Notes: generated by a model from the letters alone, not told the origin. 64,000 nt of DNA from Halioxenophilus sp033283405 (GCF_033283405.1 NZ_JAWMQR010000010.1:150110-214109), one strand, 5' to 3'; counted from the first letter of the stretch, positions 28,816-38,061 are shown. Program-made: numbers and translations.

Positions 28816-29679
28816 TTAAAAGCTTATTAGGCTGTCGGACTTGGGCTCGGGCACTACCGAAAGCCAGGAGCCGTAGCTGGGGTTGGCCAACATAAACCAC
28901 TGCCTGCCCCAGCGTTGGCTCTGCTCGGCGACCCGCTGCCCACGCTCGGCAACGCTGGTCCCCTTTTTCACATCGGCCAGAAAATCCCCCAGATCATCGC
29001 CCAGCAGCATCACAATGCGGTACTGCCCGGCGACCACCAGGCGCCGTGAGCGCTTCTCGGAGCCCCACCCCGGCTGCTCGTTTTTCAGCAGAATCTGCTC
29101 GGCGCTGATGTGCGTGATGCCCACCTGCTGCAGGTTGGCCAGGGTGTCGGCTTTTTGTGGGCAGGGGTCGCTGTTGCCGGGCCGCGGGGAGCACTCGCGG
29201 TTGGAGATTAAAATCACGGTAACGTTGTGCGCCGGCAGATCATTTAAAAAGTCGACCGCACCGGGCACCGCTCTGGCGGCGCGCTGGGCAACCCACGCAT
29301 CCCAAAGCTCGGGATTCCAGTGGCCACCTTCAAGCACCAATCTTGCCTGAAAGGGGGAGTTATCGAGTACGGTCTCGTCGATATCGAGCACCACCGCCGG
29401 CGGCAGTTGGCGGTAGTCACCACTCTGCTCCAGTGCTGCCGTCCACTCTCGGTCGTCGATGGCCGGTTGAATATTTTGCCGGGCGCTGTTGTAGGTTTGG
29501 CGGGCATTGGCCCGGTACTCGGCGGCGGTCTGCAGCCACAGGGTGCTGTTGAAATTGGCATCGCTGGTAATTTTGGCGTTGCTGGTGGAAGCATCGCTGG
29601 TGGTGGGTGGCAACTGACTGGTGGCGCAGCTGGTCAACAGCGCCAGCGATAACAGCGCGGCAATGAACGGTTTGGTCAT
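28816..29679 (-). CDS. HAD-type acid phosphatase lipoprotein (class B/e(P4)-like)
   Basis: A 287-residue surface or periplasmic phosphatase. The signal peptide of MTKPFIAALLSLALLTSC ends in a lipobox with Cys18. The HAD motif I is VVLDIDETVLDNS, motif II VTVILISNRECS, and motif IV has LLGDDLGDF. These match the acid-phosphatase family PF03767 that releases phosphate from nucleotides. ATG 29679 is preferred over 29712 because it starts the signal peptide. It stands 287 bp from the Rieske gene on the same strand. Scavenging of phosphate or nucleosides is the usual role. Confidence 0.88.
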   Translation of the reverse strand: MTKPFIAALLSLALLTSCATSQLPPTTSDASTSNAKITSDANFNSTLWLQTAAEYRANARQTYNSARQNIQPAIDDREWTAALEQSGDYRQLPPAVVLDIDETVLDNSPFQARLVLEGGHWNPELWDAWVAQRAARAVPGAVDFLNDLPAHNVTVILISNRECSPRPGNSDPCPQKADTLANLQQVGITHISAEQILLKNEQPGWGSEKRSRRLVVAGQYRIVMLLGDDLGDFLADVKKGTSVAERGQRVAEQSQRWGRQWFMLANPSYGSWLSVVPEPKSDSLISF

Positions 29680-29914
29680 GGTAAATGGTCCAACTAAAAA
29701 TTCTCTGTGCAATTAAAAATGGGCTGAGTAATTTGGCTGCGGTAGCTGTGCGCTCAAAATCTGTGGCAATAATAGGGTGCGCGGCCGGTAGCCATTAACA
29801 GGCCAACAACTATTTAATGGCGACGAATTAAAACGCGGCCAAGGAATAGCTGCTCAGCAGCCACTGTTTTACAGCGGGCAAGCTGAAGTGACGCCACCAA
29901 AAAACCGTTAGCCA

Positions 29915-30397
29915 CTACACTTTTTTGCCCGCGCTTGGGTAGGCAATGGTACTGATATCCACCAGGTTCATCGGCTGGGGCGAATTGCGAAACAGCCGCT
30001 TGCCCTGCAGCGGGTAGTCGACCTCATCGTGGGCCCGGCGCTCGCCCACCACAATACAGCGCAGGGTCGTCGTGCCGCAGTTGCGCATGGTGTGCGGCAG
30101 ACCATTGGCCGGGTAAGCGATAAAATCGCCAGCACCCACCGCGAAGCTCTGCTCGCCAATGGTTACCTCGGCCTCGCCCTGCAGAATGTAGGTGCACTCA
30201 TCTTCAAAGCGGTGCACATGGTACTCGGTGGACTCCCGCCCCGGCGCCACCTCAATCAGGTGAAAGCCGAAACCGGTGAGCCCGGTTAAATCCCCTAGGG
30301 ATTTATTGTTGCGCTGGGCGTTGTCATTCAGGAAGTGGGTTTTGTCGAGCCCGGGCAGTGCCGCTATTTCGGCCCGGGTAATAATGTAATTCACCAT
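29915..30397 (-). CDS. Cupin-domain protein
   Basis: A 160-residue single-cupin protein. Metal-binding cupin motif 1 is EYHVHRFEDECTYILQGEAE and motif 2 is AYPANGLPHTMRNCG, giving a His-His-Glu-His set. The surrounding GFGFHLIEVAPGRESTEY is typical of uncharacterised cupins acting as dioxygenases or binding proteins. GGAGGGA precedes ATG 30397. It follows the SDR gene on the same strand with a 93-bp gap, so the two may be cotranscribed and share a pathway. Confidence 0.82.
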   Translation of the reverse strand: MVNYIITRAEIAALPGLDKTHFLNDNAQRNNKSLGDLTGLTGFGFHLIEVAPGRESTEYHVHRFEDECTYILQGEAEVTIGEQSFAVGAGDFIAYPANGLPHTMRNCGTTTLRCIVVGERRAHDEVDYPLQGKRLFRNSPQPMNLVDISTIAYPSAGKKV

Positions 30398-30490
30398 AGT
30401 CCCTCCGCCATGCAGTTGCGTTAGGCCGTCGCCTTTACGACGGCTTGTTTAATAACGACCTGGTTTATAGCGGCTTGTTGCGGGGCTGGC

Positions 30491-31303
30491 TTAACCTCGG
30501 CCGGCCACTACACCGCCATCCATTAAAATATCGGTGCCGGTTAAATAGGTGGCGTTACCACAGGCGCAAAAGGCGAGTAGCTCGGCCATCTCTTCGCTGG
30601 TGCCGGCCCGTTGCAGGGCGGCGGTTTTGAGCATCTCCATGGAGCCGCTCTTGGCCTCCAGCCGGCCCATTTCGGTATCAAAGGTGCCCGGCGATACCGA
30701 CAAAATGCGCGCGCCCTTTGCGCCAAATTTTGCCGCCTGATTTTGGCTGTACCAGATGACAAAATTTTTACTGACGGAATAAGCCATGCCCAGGCGATAG
30801 AACTCTTTCGGCATCAGGTTACAGCGAAACAACAATTTTTTACGGAAGGCGTTCAGGTCGCTGTTGGCCAGGCGATAGGCTTTTTTTGGCAGTAACAGGT
30901 TGGGCACCATATGGCCCGCCATGGAGGCGACATTAACCATCACCAAGCCCGGTTTGGCCAGCGCCAAAAAGGCCTCGTTCAGGTAGACGGTGCCGACGGC
31001 ATTTACTTCAATAATGGTTTTGGCATCGGCCATCTGCGGGCTGATGCCGGCGGTGTGCACCACCGCAAGCACATTGCCTTTAGCGGCAGCGTGCTCGGCC
31101 AGCTGCGCTACCGATTGCCGGTCGGCGATATCGGTCACCACCGCGTCGCAATCAATGCCTAAGGCCAGCAGCTCCTCTGCGGCCTGCTGCAGCCGGGTGG
31201 GGTTGATATCGCTGATGATAATCGAGTGGTCGCGGCCAAGCCGCTTTGCCGTGGCAAAGCCCATACCGCCGGCACCACCGGTAATAACAACAAGATCCTT
31301 CAT
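30491..31303 (-). CDS. Short-chain dehydrogenase/reductase
   Basis: A 270-residue NAD(P)-dependent SDR. The cofactor loop is TGGAGGMGFATAK and the acidic residue at ISDINP favours NAD. The catalytic Ser is in NVASMAGHM and the YxxxK motif is YSVSK. It has an insert of about 30 residues (LLPKKAYRLANSDLN) before the active-site Tyr, shared in position with the other SDR at 47.7 kb. Both also share SPQMAD/SPHMAD. A hydroxysteroid, bile-acid or dihydrodiol-type substrate is plausible beside Rieske enzymes but not shown. Confidence 0.88.
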   Translation of the reverse strand: MKDLVVITGGAGGMGFATAKRLGRDHSIIISDINPTRLQQAAEELLALGIDCDAVVTDIADRQSVAQLAEHAAAKGNVLAVVHTAGISPQMADAKTIIEVNAVGTVYLNEAFLALAKPGLVMVNVASMAGHMVPNLLLPKKAYRLANSDLNAFRKKLLFRCNLMPKEFYRLGMAYSVSKNFVIWYSQNQAAKFGAKGARILSVSPGTFDTEMGRLEAKSGSMEMLKTAALQRAGTSEEMAELLAFCACGNATYLTGTDILMDGGVVAGRG

Positions 31304-31479
31304 AGTTGGCTCTACTGATAATTCGTGGGGTGTTGAATCTTAACGGCTTGTGGTGGGCAGAACAAAAAGGGATTTTGACAGTCCCGCCTGGTGTGTGGCT
31401 TGACGGAGTATTGATCGAAAGCTGAGTGACGGTGCGGGTGGATGATGGCGGGGGTGTTTTTCAGAGATGGGTTATGGCC

Positions 31480-31502
31480 GGCAGGCGCCGAGGGCGCCTG
31501 CC
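31480..31502 (-). terminator. Hairpin after the CDGSH gene
   Basis: A perfect 10-bp stem (GGCAGGCGCC / GGCGCCTGCC) with a 3-base loop, 12 bp past the CDGSH stop. No T-run; probable terminator or mRNA-stabilising hairpin. Confidence 0.55.
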
Positions 31503-31514
31503 GCGGTGACCCGA

Positions 31515-31751
31515 TTACTTTTTGTGGCTACCGTCGCACAAGGGGGCATTTTGCGTGGCTTTACAACCACAGAAATAGACCTCTTTACTGTCGGTGGCCT
31601 CATATTTTACCGGGGTAAATTCGCTGCCTTTATGGGAGCCATCGCAAAAGGGCTGTTTGGCGCTTAAACCGCAGGCGCACCAGAAGTAGGACTTGCCCTG
31701 TTCAACGGTTACCGCATAAGGGGTATCGGACGCGCGTTTGGGGGTACTCAT
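31515..31751 (-). CDS. Tandem CDGSH iron-sulfur protein
   Basis: A 78-residue protein with two CDGSH-type sites: WCACGLSAKQPFCDGSHK and CGCKATQNAPLCDGSHK. Each gives three Cys and one His for a [2Fe-2S] cluster. Such bacterial double-CDGSH proteins are soluble redox or iron-handling proteins; the partner is unknown. AGGAG precedes ATG 31751; reading from 31883 would add 44 residues with no homology. Free-standing, with MscS downstream on the other side. Confidence 0.9.
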   Translation of the reverse strand: MSTPKRASDTPYAVTVEQGKSYFWCACGLSAKQPFCDGSHKGSEFTPVKYEATDSKEVYFCGCKATQNAPLCDGSHKK

Positions 31752-31948
31752 AGCAATCTCCTGTACAGGATTAATCGGAACGGTGGTTGGCAGACGCTGG
31801 CTAAATTCTGCTGTTGCTTTGGTGTGGTAATAAAGAGAGTGCCGGCAGATTACGGTGCTCTTCTTGTTAGTTATAGTGACCAATCTCGATCAATCTGTTC
31901 AGTAATTTTGTTGCCTGGGTTACAGGTTTAAAACCCCACTGCGTGCCG

Positions 31949-33262
31949 CTATTTAGGCAACGGGTGGTTGAGAATGCGCACCTCCCGCTGTGGGAAGGGA
32001 ATCTCAAAGCCGTGTTCCTGAATCGCCTCTAGGATCATCAACAGCAGGTCGCCGCCAACCCGATTTTTACCGTCATCGATACCGATCATCCAGAACTCGA
32101 CAAACATATTGATGCCGGAGTCGCCAAAGCTGTCGATCTCGCAGTCGGGGCGCTCCTCAAAGGGGACATCCTCGCCGCTGATCACCTGCGGATGGGTGGC
32201 CACCACGGTTTTAATAATCTCCACCAGCTTGCGCACGTCGGTGTGGTAGGCCACGGAAAAATCGACCCGGTAGCGCTGCTTCTTATTTTTATGGGTCCAG
32301 TTGGTGAAGCTTTCGGTAATAAATTTTTCATTGGGCACCATGATGTCTTTGCCATCGTAGGTCTCCAGGGTGGTCGAGCGCAGGTTCATCTCCCGTACAA
32401 AACCGGTGCGGCCATCTTCCAGCTCGATGTAGTCGTCGAGGGAGATGGAGCGGTCCAACAAAATAATAATGCCGGAGATAAAATTGGAGGCGATCGCCTG
32501 CAGGCCAAAACCAAGGCCCACACCCAGGGCCCCGCCAAACACCGCCAGAGCCGTTAAGTTGATACCCATCACCTGCAACAGCAGCAGGAAGATCAACAGG
32601 AAGATGGCCACCTCCAACAGTTTGGCGGCCACCTCCCGGGTGCGAAAATCGAGCTTCTCCTGGCGCCGGATAATCTCCTGGCCAGTCACGTTGGAGATGC
32701 GCCCCAACCAAAACAGCAGCGAGCCGAACAGAATCACCCGCACCACGCCGTAGACCGAAATGCGGATATTGCCCACGTGGGCCGACATAGCATCGAGAAT
32801 TTGAATCAGCGGCCCAAGTACCCCCACCAGGTGCAAAAAGAGCAGCGGCAGCCCCACCCAGCGAAAGACAAAGGCGATAAAGTCGTTGCGTACATAGTCG
32901 CGGATAATGGCGTTAAACATCAGCAGCATGGCGACGGTTAACGCGGTGCGCACCAGCCACGAGGGGCCGATAAACATGTGGCTCAGCTCAACACTGATAC
33001 TCAACAATAAAATCGCAAACAGCGGAAAAAAGAGGTTGCCGAGCTTGCCAAATATTTTGCGCAGCGGGTTGGCGCCGGTGTCGCTCGTCTCCACCTCGGC
33101 AAACAGCGGCAGGTAGCGACGAATGCGGCCGGCAACAAAAAAGGCGAGGCCATAAATAAACAGCACCAGCCCCAATTGGGCATAGGTTTCGGGTTGCACC
33201 AGCGTCTGTGTGACGGTGTCGCCGACCTCGGTCAGCAGCTTTTGGTAGTCGTGCAGTTCCAC
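31949..33262 (-). CDS. MscS-family mechanosensitive channel
   Basis: A 437-residue small-conductance channel. Four to five membrane helices come before the MscS pore helix (AVFGGALGVGLGFGLQAIASNFISG), followed by the beta-domain (LDRSISLDDYIELEDGRTGFV) and the C-terminal cytoplasmic domain with YHTDVRKLVEIIKTVV. It releases solutes on hypo-osmotic shock. The start is GTG 33262 (MELHDY). It lies 42 bp downstream of the LLM oxidoreductase gene and may be on the same message. Confidence 0.92.
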   Translation of the reverse strand: MELHDYQKLLTEVGDTVTQTLVQPETYAQLGLVLFIYGLAFFVAGRIRRYLPLFAEVETSDTGANPLRKIFGKLGNLFFPLFAILLLSISVELSHMFIGPSWLVRTALTVAMLLMFNAIIRDYVRNDFIAFVFRWVGLPLLFLHLVGVLGPLIQILDAMSAHVGNIRISVYGVVRVILFGSLLFWLGRISNVTGQEIIRRQEKLDFRTREVAAKLLEVAIFLLIFLLLLQVMGINLTALAVFGGALGVGLGFGLQAIASNFISGIIILLDRSISLDDYIELEDGRTGFVREMNLRSTTLETYDGKDIMVPNEKFITESFTNWTHKNKKQRYRVDFSVAYHTDVRKLVEIIKTVVATHPQVISGEDVPFEERPDCEIDSFGDSGINMFVEFWMIGIDDGKNRVGGDLLLMILEAIQEHGFEIPFPQREVRILNHPLPK

Positions 33263-33304
33263 CCCTGGAGTTCTCCGGCAGAGCGCGGCAGTGGCGATAG
33301 CCGC

Positions 33305-34351
33305 TTAGCGTAAAAAGATGTCGGCCAGCAGATCGACTGCTTCCGGTTGGCGTAGTACGCACATCAAGGTGCCCACCTCGTTGGCGGCGGCCGCCTCGCG
33401 CCAGCGCTCGGCCCGCTCGCGAATCACCGCCTCCGGCCCGAGCAGGCTGGTCTCGTCCACCAGGGCGTCGGGTACGGCGGCGATGGCCGCCTCCACTTCT
33501 CCGGCTAGATAATAATTCTGAATGGTCTCGGCGGCCTCACCGTAACCCATGGCGCGGGTGTAGTTGGCGTAAAAGTTTTTATCCTTGGCGCCCATGCCGC
33601 CGATATACAACGCCATCATCTGTTTGATGGGCTGGCGCAGCAGATCGACATCGTCACCAATGGCGACAAACAGGTTGGGGGCAATATCAAAATTGGCCAG
33701 GGATTTGTTGCCGCCGGCACGGGCGAAGCCTTTGGCCAGGTGCGGGCCGATGGCGTCAAAGCGATAGGGCGAGAGCCACACCGGCAACACGCCGTCGGCA
33801 TACTCGGCGGCACTGGCCAGCCCCAAGGGGGTAATTGAGGCGGTGTAGATGGGAATGGTGGTGTCGGCCGCCATAATCGACTTCAGTGGCTTGCCGAGGC
33901 CGGTGGCCCCTTCTCCGCGCCAGGGCAGCTGATAGATCTCGCCATCAAAGGCCACCGCCTCTTCGCGCGCCATAATTTTGCGCACTATGGTGATGTACTC
34001 CTGCATGCGCGTCAGCGGCTTCTGGTAGGCGACGCCGTGCCAGCCCTCCACCACCTGTGGGCCGGAGGCGCCCAGGCCCAAAATAAACCGGCCCTGGGAG
34101 AGTTGGCTGAGGGTCATGGCGGTCATGGCGGTCATCGCCGGGGTACGTGCCGGTACCTGCATAATGCTGGTGCCGACCTTAATGCGTTGGGTCTGCGCCA
34201 GTATCCAGGCCGCCGGCGAAACGGCGTCGGAGCCGTAGGCCTCAGAGACCCAAACGGAGTCGAAGCCGGCGGCTTCGGCGTGTTTGATCAGTGGCATGGG
34301 CAGCTCGAGATGCTTGCCGGAATAGCCCAGGGCCAAACCCAGTTTTATCAT
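33305..34351 (-). CDS. LLM-class (F420- or FMN-dependent) oxidoreductase
   Basis: A 348-residue luciferase-like monooxygenase-class protein. The opening IKLGLALGYSGKHLEL, AEAAGFDSVWVSEAYGSD, and the GRFILGLGASGPQVVEGWHG stretch place it with the F420-dependent branch often annotated in marine catabolic bacteria. The barrel also shows PIYTASITPLGLASAAEYADG. F420 use is family-based inference; no F420 synthesis gene is visible. A run AMTAMTAMT comes from a 9-bp in-frame repeat at 34111-34135. Confidence 0.85.
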   Translation of the reverse strand: MIKLGLALGYSGKHLELPMPLIKHAEAAGFDSVWVSEAYGSDAVSPAAWILAQTQRIKVGTSIMQVPARTPAMTAMTAMTLSQLSQGRFILGLGASGPQVVEGWHGVAYQKPLTRMQEYITIVRKIMAREEAVAFDGEIYQLPWRGEGATGLGKPLKSIMAADTTIPIYTASITPLGLASAAEYADGVLPVWLSPYRFDAIGPHLAKGFARAGGNKSLANFDIAPNLFVAIGDDVDLLRQPIKQMMALYIGGMGAKDKNFYANYTRAMGYGEAAETIQNYYLAGEVEAAIAAVPDALVDETSLLGPEAVIRERAERWREAAAANEVGTLMCVLRQPEAVDLLADIFLR

Positions 34352-34472
34352 TATTCGATACTCGTAAGGGTTGGAAACACTGCGGCCGATTATGGCACGC
34401 CGCCGGCGGTGAAGGAACCGATCACGCCGGCTGGTAAACCAGTACTAACGCCGGCTGCGGGGGCGCGGGCGC

Positions 34473-34916
34473 TCAGCGTAAAGTGGTGAGGTAATAGACG
34501 GTAGCCAGGGTGCTGGCGGGCAGTTGCTGGCGGGCCAGGCTCTGCACGCTGGCCAGCGACTGGCGCAAGCTCTGCTGGCCCGGCGCGCTGTGCAGCCAGG
34601 CCAGGGCGGCCAGGTTAAGCACCAGGGTGAGGTAAAAAACCGCGCGGAAGCTGCGCTTTTTGGTTTTGTGGCGCAGCCGCTGCTGGCCAAATATGGCGCC
34701 GGGCCAGCCACCCAAGAGTGCCAGCAGGTGCAGAGTGTTTTCCGGTACCCGCCAGTCACCGGCCACGGCGGCGGCCTTATCCTTGGCGTAAAAGCCGTAG
34801 GTGATGGCACTCAACAGCAGCAGCGCCAGCGGCAACAACAGCGGCGTAAAGCCGAGCCAGTAAGAGGCACCGAGGCCGGCACTAAAGAGCGCAATAAAAA
34901 CCAGATAGATCGGCAT
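34473..34916 (-). CDS. DUF1294 membrane protein
   Basis: A 147-residue protein with helices at about 4-20, 24-45 and 95-115. The central DUF1294 motif is clear: PENTLHLLALLGGWPGAIFGQQ followed by LRHKTKKRSFRAVF. The cold-shock domain found in longer family members is absent. Function unknown. Stands between the hydrolase and LLM genes on the same strand. Confidence 0.85.
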   Translation of the reverse strand: MPIYLVFIALFSAGLGASYWLGFTPLLLPLALLLLSAITYGFYAKDKAAAVAGDWRVPENTLHLLALLGGWPGAIFGQQRLRHKTKKRSFRAVFYLTLVLNLAALAWLHSAPGQQSLRQSLASVQSLARQQLPASTLATVYYLTTLR

Positions 34917-34950
34917 GGGGTCGGTTCCGGCGGCGTAACGCGTTGGTCGA

Positions 34951-35823
34951 TCAGTGCAGGGTGGCCGTCAGCCAGTTCACCGTGTGGCTGATCACCCGCT
35001 CGTCGAAATCGCTGTCGGGCTCCAGGCTGTGAAAAATATGGTCGGCACCACCAATCTGGTAGAAATCCTCAGGCGCGGCATTGGCGTTGGCAAAGAGCTC
35101 GGTTTCAATGGGTTCCACATAATCGTCCGAGCCGCGAATGGAGAGCAGCGCCCCTTCGTAGGCCTGCATGGGCGGGAAGATATCGTAGCCCACCATACCC
35201 AGCAGATGCTCGCGGGTGATGGTCAGGTCGACCCAGGCGTGCACCACCGCCTGGCCGGTATCGATGGCCCTCTTCACCGCGACCGGGTCGCGCACACCGG
35301 TAAGCATATAGGCCGGGTTGCCGGCGCTGGACCAGAGCACCAGGCTGGTGACCGCCTTGGGGTTGTTGCCGGTCAGGCCGATGGCGGTGGCGCCGCCCAA
35401 ACTGAAACCGACCACGCCAATGGGCAGTTTGGGGTGGGTTTTACGCAGGTAGTCGAGCCCGGTCTGGCCATCCTCCACACGGCTGGCAAAGGTGCTGGTG
35501 AGGGTGAAATTGCTCTTCTCCCGTTCACTCTCCCCGCGAATATTAATACGCAGCGAGGCGATGCCCTGGTCGGCCAGCTGCTCGGCCAGGCGGGCGAACA
35601 TATCACCCACTTCGTTCATCTGGCTCGCCCAACCGTGAATCATCAGCACCGCCCCGGTCACCGGTTTGGAGTCGTCGCCGCTGTTGTAGGTGGCGACCAT
35701 GCCGTTGGCTAGGGTCAGCTGTTGCTCGCTGGCGGTGGCCGGTGCCGAACTCAGGCAGAGCAGCATCAGGCTCAACAGCGCGGCCGTGAGCAGTTGCCCC
35801 AGGGGGTGGGTGGGAAGAACCAT
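34951..35823 (-). CDS. Exported alpha/beta hydrolase
   Basis: A 290-residue secreted serine hydrolase. The signal peptide covers about 1-35 (LLTAALLSLMLLCLSSAPATA). The lid-less fold starts QQLTLANGMVATY, with AVLMIHGWASQMNEV (oxyanion loop HGW), the elbow IGVVGFSLGGATAIG, an acid near SIRGSDDYVEPIE, and a His in IGGADHIFHSLEP. AGGAG precedes ATG 35823. An esterase or peptidase-type activity is likely; substrate unknown. Confidence 0.85.
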   Translation of the reverse strand: MVLPTHPLGQLLTAALLSLMLLCLSSAPATASEQQLTLANGMVATYNSGDDSKPVTGAVLMIHGWASQMNEVGDMFARLAEQLADQGIASLRINIRGESEREKSNFTLTSTFASRVEDGQTGLDYLRKTHPKLPIGVVGFSLGGATAIGLTGNNPKAVTSLVLWSSAGNPAYMLTGVRDPVAVKRAIDTGQAVVHAWVDLTITREHLLGMVGYDIFPPMQAYEGALLSIRGSDDYVEPIETELFANANAAPEDFYQIGGADHIFHSLEPDSDFDERVISHTVNWLTATLH

Positions 35824-35878
35824 CGCACAACTCCTAATCAGAAAATTAGCCCGAACAGCAAACAAGAACCGGGCCAGT

Positions 35879-35913
35879 GGTGCTGTTAGCAGCAGTCACC
35901 GGTTAACAGCACC
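35879..35913 (-). terminator. Hairpin after the DUF2721 gene
   Basis: A 10-bp stem (GGTGCTGTTA / TAACAGCACC) with a 15-base loop, directly past the DUF2721 stop. No clear T-run. Confidence 0.5.
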
Positions 35914-35914
35914 G

Positions 35915-36382
35915 CTATGAACGATTGCCCGGCTCGGCAAATTCAATCGCCAAACGCGTGGTGCGGGTGGCCAGTTGCGTCTCTTTTAAAAAGAGCAGTA
36001 GCGCCATGATCAACGCCAGCATGGCCAATACAAAAAAGAGCACGATGCCGCCATCGACGCGCACCTGCCAGTAGTTACCGACAAACAGGGTTACCACCAA
36101 AATACAGACTTGTAGGCCCGAGATAGTACACAGCCCCACGGCCAGGTTAATCAGACGAATGCGCCGCTTGAGCACCATCAGCTCCTTGTTGGTCTGCTCC
36201 AGTATCGCCTCGTCGGAGAGCGCAAAAATGCGCCGTTGCAAAACCCGATGGCGGTCGACAATACGACCCAGGCGGCCAGTCATCACGTTGAGAAAACCGG
36301 CAATACCGGTGAGCAGAAATACCGGCGCAACCGCCAGCTGAATCAGCCGCGCCAAGTCGGAGAGGTGGTTGAGGGAATCCAT
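35915..36382 (-). CDS. DUF2721 membrane protein
   Basis: A 155-residue protein. Helix 1 (about 14-34) contains APVFLLTGIAGFLNVMTGRL, the DUF2721 signature, followed by a charged loop (RIVDRHRVLQRR). Two more helices lie at about 77-100 and 110-130. Function unknown. Single gene. Confidence 0.85.
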   Translation of the reverse strand: MDSLNHLSDLARLIQLAVAPVFLLTGIAGFLNVMTGRLGRIVDRHRVLQRRIFALSDEAILEQTNKELMVLKRRIRLINLAVGLCTISGLQVCILVVTLFVGNYWQVRVDGGIVLFFVLAMLALIMALLLFLKETQLATRTTRLAIEFAEPGNRS

Positions 36383-36477
36383 ACGAGCAAAAGCCTGTGT
36401 GCCGTTGTAATTATCGGCGCAGCATAACAGAGGGGCTGTGCCATCAACAGTGGCGCTCGGCGCAAATTGCGCGCCGG

Positions 36478-37329
36478 TTACAGGCCGTAATAGGTATCCA
36501 GGTAGCGCGCGGCGTATTTGCGAATGTAGGCATCACCGGCGTTCCGGCGTACCTCTGTGAGTGTGGCGGTAAACTCCGGCCAGCGGCTGGCGGCCACGTA
36601 TTTGCAGATATAGGCCAGTGGTTGTGCCTCCTGCTTGGAGCCATAAATACGGTGGTACTGAGCCAACAGCTCGCGCTCGAACTCCACCAGCAGGCTCTCA
36701 TCGTAATAACCCAGGTTGATCAAATAGCGGGCGACCTCCATTTTTTTATTGTCGCTGCCGCGGGTGAAATCGTTGAGCAGAGTTTCATGGTTAAGGCTTA
36801 ACCCGTAGCGCTCGTTGAGTGTCTCCGCCGGCAGCCGGCCGCGCTGGTGCGTGCTCAGCCACTGGCGGTCGAAGCGGGTGATTTTGTGGCTGTCGGTAAG
36901 TTTAACCTGCTCCGTGATCTGTAGTTCGCTAGTGATGGTCGGCCCGCTGCTGCTGTTGGGAGTGACTGCGGCGTTATTGAGTAGGACATAGGTGGTGGTG
37001 TTAGCCTGCACTGTAACGCTCAGGCTGCTGTTGCCCACCTGCCCCCGCCCCTGCCAATCGGCGGTCAGCTGGTACTCCCCGGGCGCGACTCTGACCAGGG
37101 CGTGGTAGCCGTGGGGTAGCGCAAAGGCGTTCACCGCATTGATCGTGAGCATTGGTTTATAGGCCAGTGGTGGCGAGGCCAGCGGCCGTACCACCACTAA
37201 CAGCCCCTGCTCGCTGGTCGCTTCGGCGGCCTCGGCCAGGCGGGTGGCCAGCGCCGTGCTCAACAATAAAACCAGAGCAATGCCGACAAACAAAAAAAGC
37301 GCAGGCCAGCTCTTGCGAACACTTACCAT
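36478..37329 (-). CDS. Membrane-anchored protein with DUF2846-like beta domain
   Basis: A 283-residue protein. A membrane anchor (about 8-28) is followed by a beta-rich domain of about 85 residues (LLVVVRPLASPPLAYKPML, HALVRVAPGEYQLTADW). This resembles DUF2846, which is often found in lipoproteins. The C-terminal half is helical (RYLINLGYYDESLLVEFEREL) with a HEAT-like look, and ends RKYAARYLDTYYGL. GAGGAG precedes ATG 37329. It lies 78 bp after the next lipoprotein gene on the same strand, so the two may form a unit. Confidence 0.6.
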   Translation of the reverse strand: MVSVRKSWPALFLFVGIALVLLLSTALATRLAEAAEATSEQGLLVVVRPLASPPLAYKPMLTINAVNAFALPHGYHALVRVAPGEYQLTADWQGRGQVGNSSLSVTVQANTTTYVLLNNAAVTPNSSSGPTITSELQITEQVKLTDSHKITRFDRQWLSTHQRGRLPAETLNERYGLSLNHETLLNDFTRGSDNKKMEVARYLINLGYYDESLLVEFERELLAQYHRIYGSKQEAQPLAYICKYVAASRWPEFTATLTEVRRNAGDAYIRKYAARYLDTYYGL

Positions 37330-37407
37330 ACCCAGCTCCTCTTCTATTTTGGGCGGTTATCACTAATCGCGCGAGGCTTGATCAGTCGCGCACTGAGCGA
37401 GTGTCGG

Positions 37408-38061
37408 TCAGGGGTTGGCCAGCTCGCTCTGCTGCAGTTGGTCGGTGAGGTTCTGCTGCAAATCGGCCACCCCCTGGTTCACCAGCTTGGTCCAGGCGGA
37501 ACCGCCGGCGTAGGCGGTGCTGAAAAATTCGTTGCCGGTGGCGCTCACCGACAGCGGCCGGCTGTTGTCGGTTGAGGTCAGGCGCAGCTCACCATCAAAA
37601 TGGAGGTCGATATTAAACTGCGGCTGCATCCAGGCCCAAAACTGCACAACATCCACCGCAATCGGCACCGCTTCGGCATAACCCTCCTCGCCAGCACTGA
37701 CCACATTCAAGCCCGCCAGGTTGAGGCTGTTGATGACAATTTTGCTGCACACGCTATAAATGGTTTCGTCGCCGGTGAGGGTGTAGTTCCACAGCGCCTT
37801 ATGCAACAGACCGTGGCGCATGCGGCCGATGGCTTTATCGGTGATGCTTTTATTGTCGATCAGATCGTTTTCAATGGAGGGCGTTGAGGCTGTGGTGGGG
37901 GAGCGGGCAAATTGCCGAACATCGTTCACCGCCACAATTTTAACGTAGGCCAGCGGGTGTGGTGCGGGCGGCACTTCCGGTACCGTCACCTGCAAGGTTT
38001 TGGTGGCACAGGCGCAGTTGAGCAGTACAACACAAGCGAGCAATAAAGTTCTTATTTTCAT
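37408..38061 (-). CDS. Probable lipoprotein, YajG-like
   Basis: A 217-residue exported protein. The N-terminal hydrophobic stretch MKIRTLLLACVVLLNCACA offers three cysteines; none is in an ideal lipobox, so lipidation is likely but not certain. The mature part has alternating strands and helices and resembles YajG-type lipoproteins (AYVKIVAVNDVRQF; ITDKAIGRMRHGLLHKAL). Function unknown. Precedes the DUF2846-like gene on the same strand. Confidence 0.6.
   Translation of the reverse strand: MKIRTLLLACVVLLNCACATKTLQVTVPEVPPAPHPLAYVKIVAVNDVRQFARSPTTASTPSIENDLIDNKSITDKAIGRMRHGLLHKALWNYTLTGDETIYSVCSKIVINSLNLAGLNVVSAGEEGYAEAVPIAVDVVQFWAWMQPQFNIDLHFDGELRLTSTDNSRPLSVSATGNEFFSTAYAGGSAWTKLVNQGVADLQQNLTDQLQQSELANP

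Noticed and set aside
34111..34140. 9-bp repeat giving AMTAMTAMT in the LLM oxidoreductase
   Set aside because: Only about three copies, in frame, within a normal-length gene; recorded under that gene.
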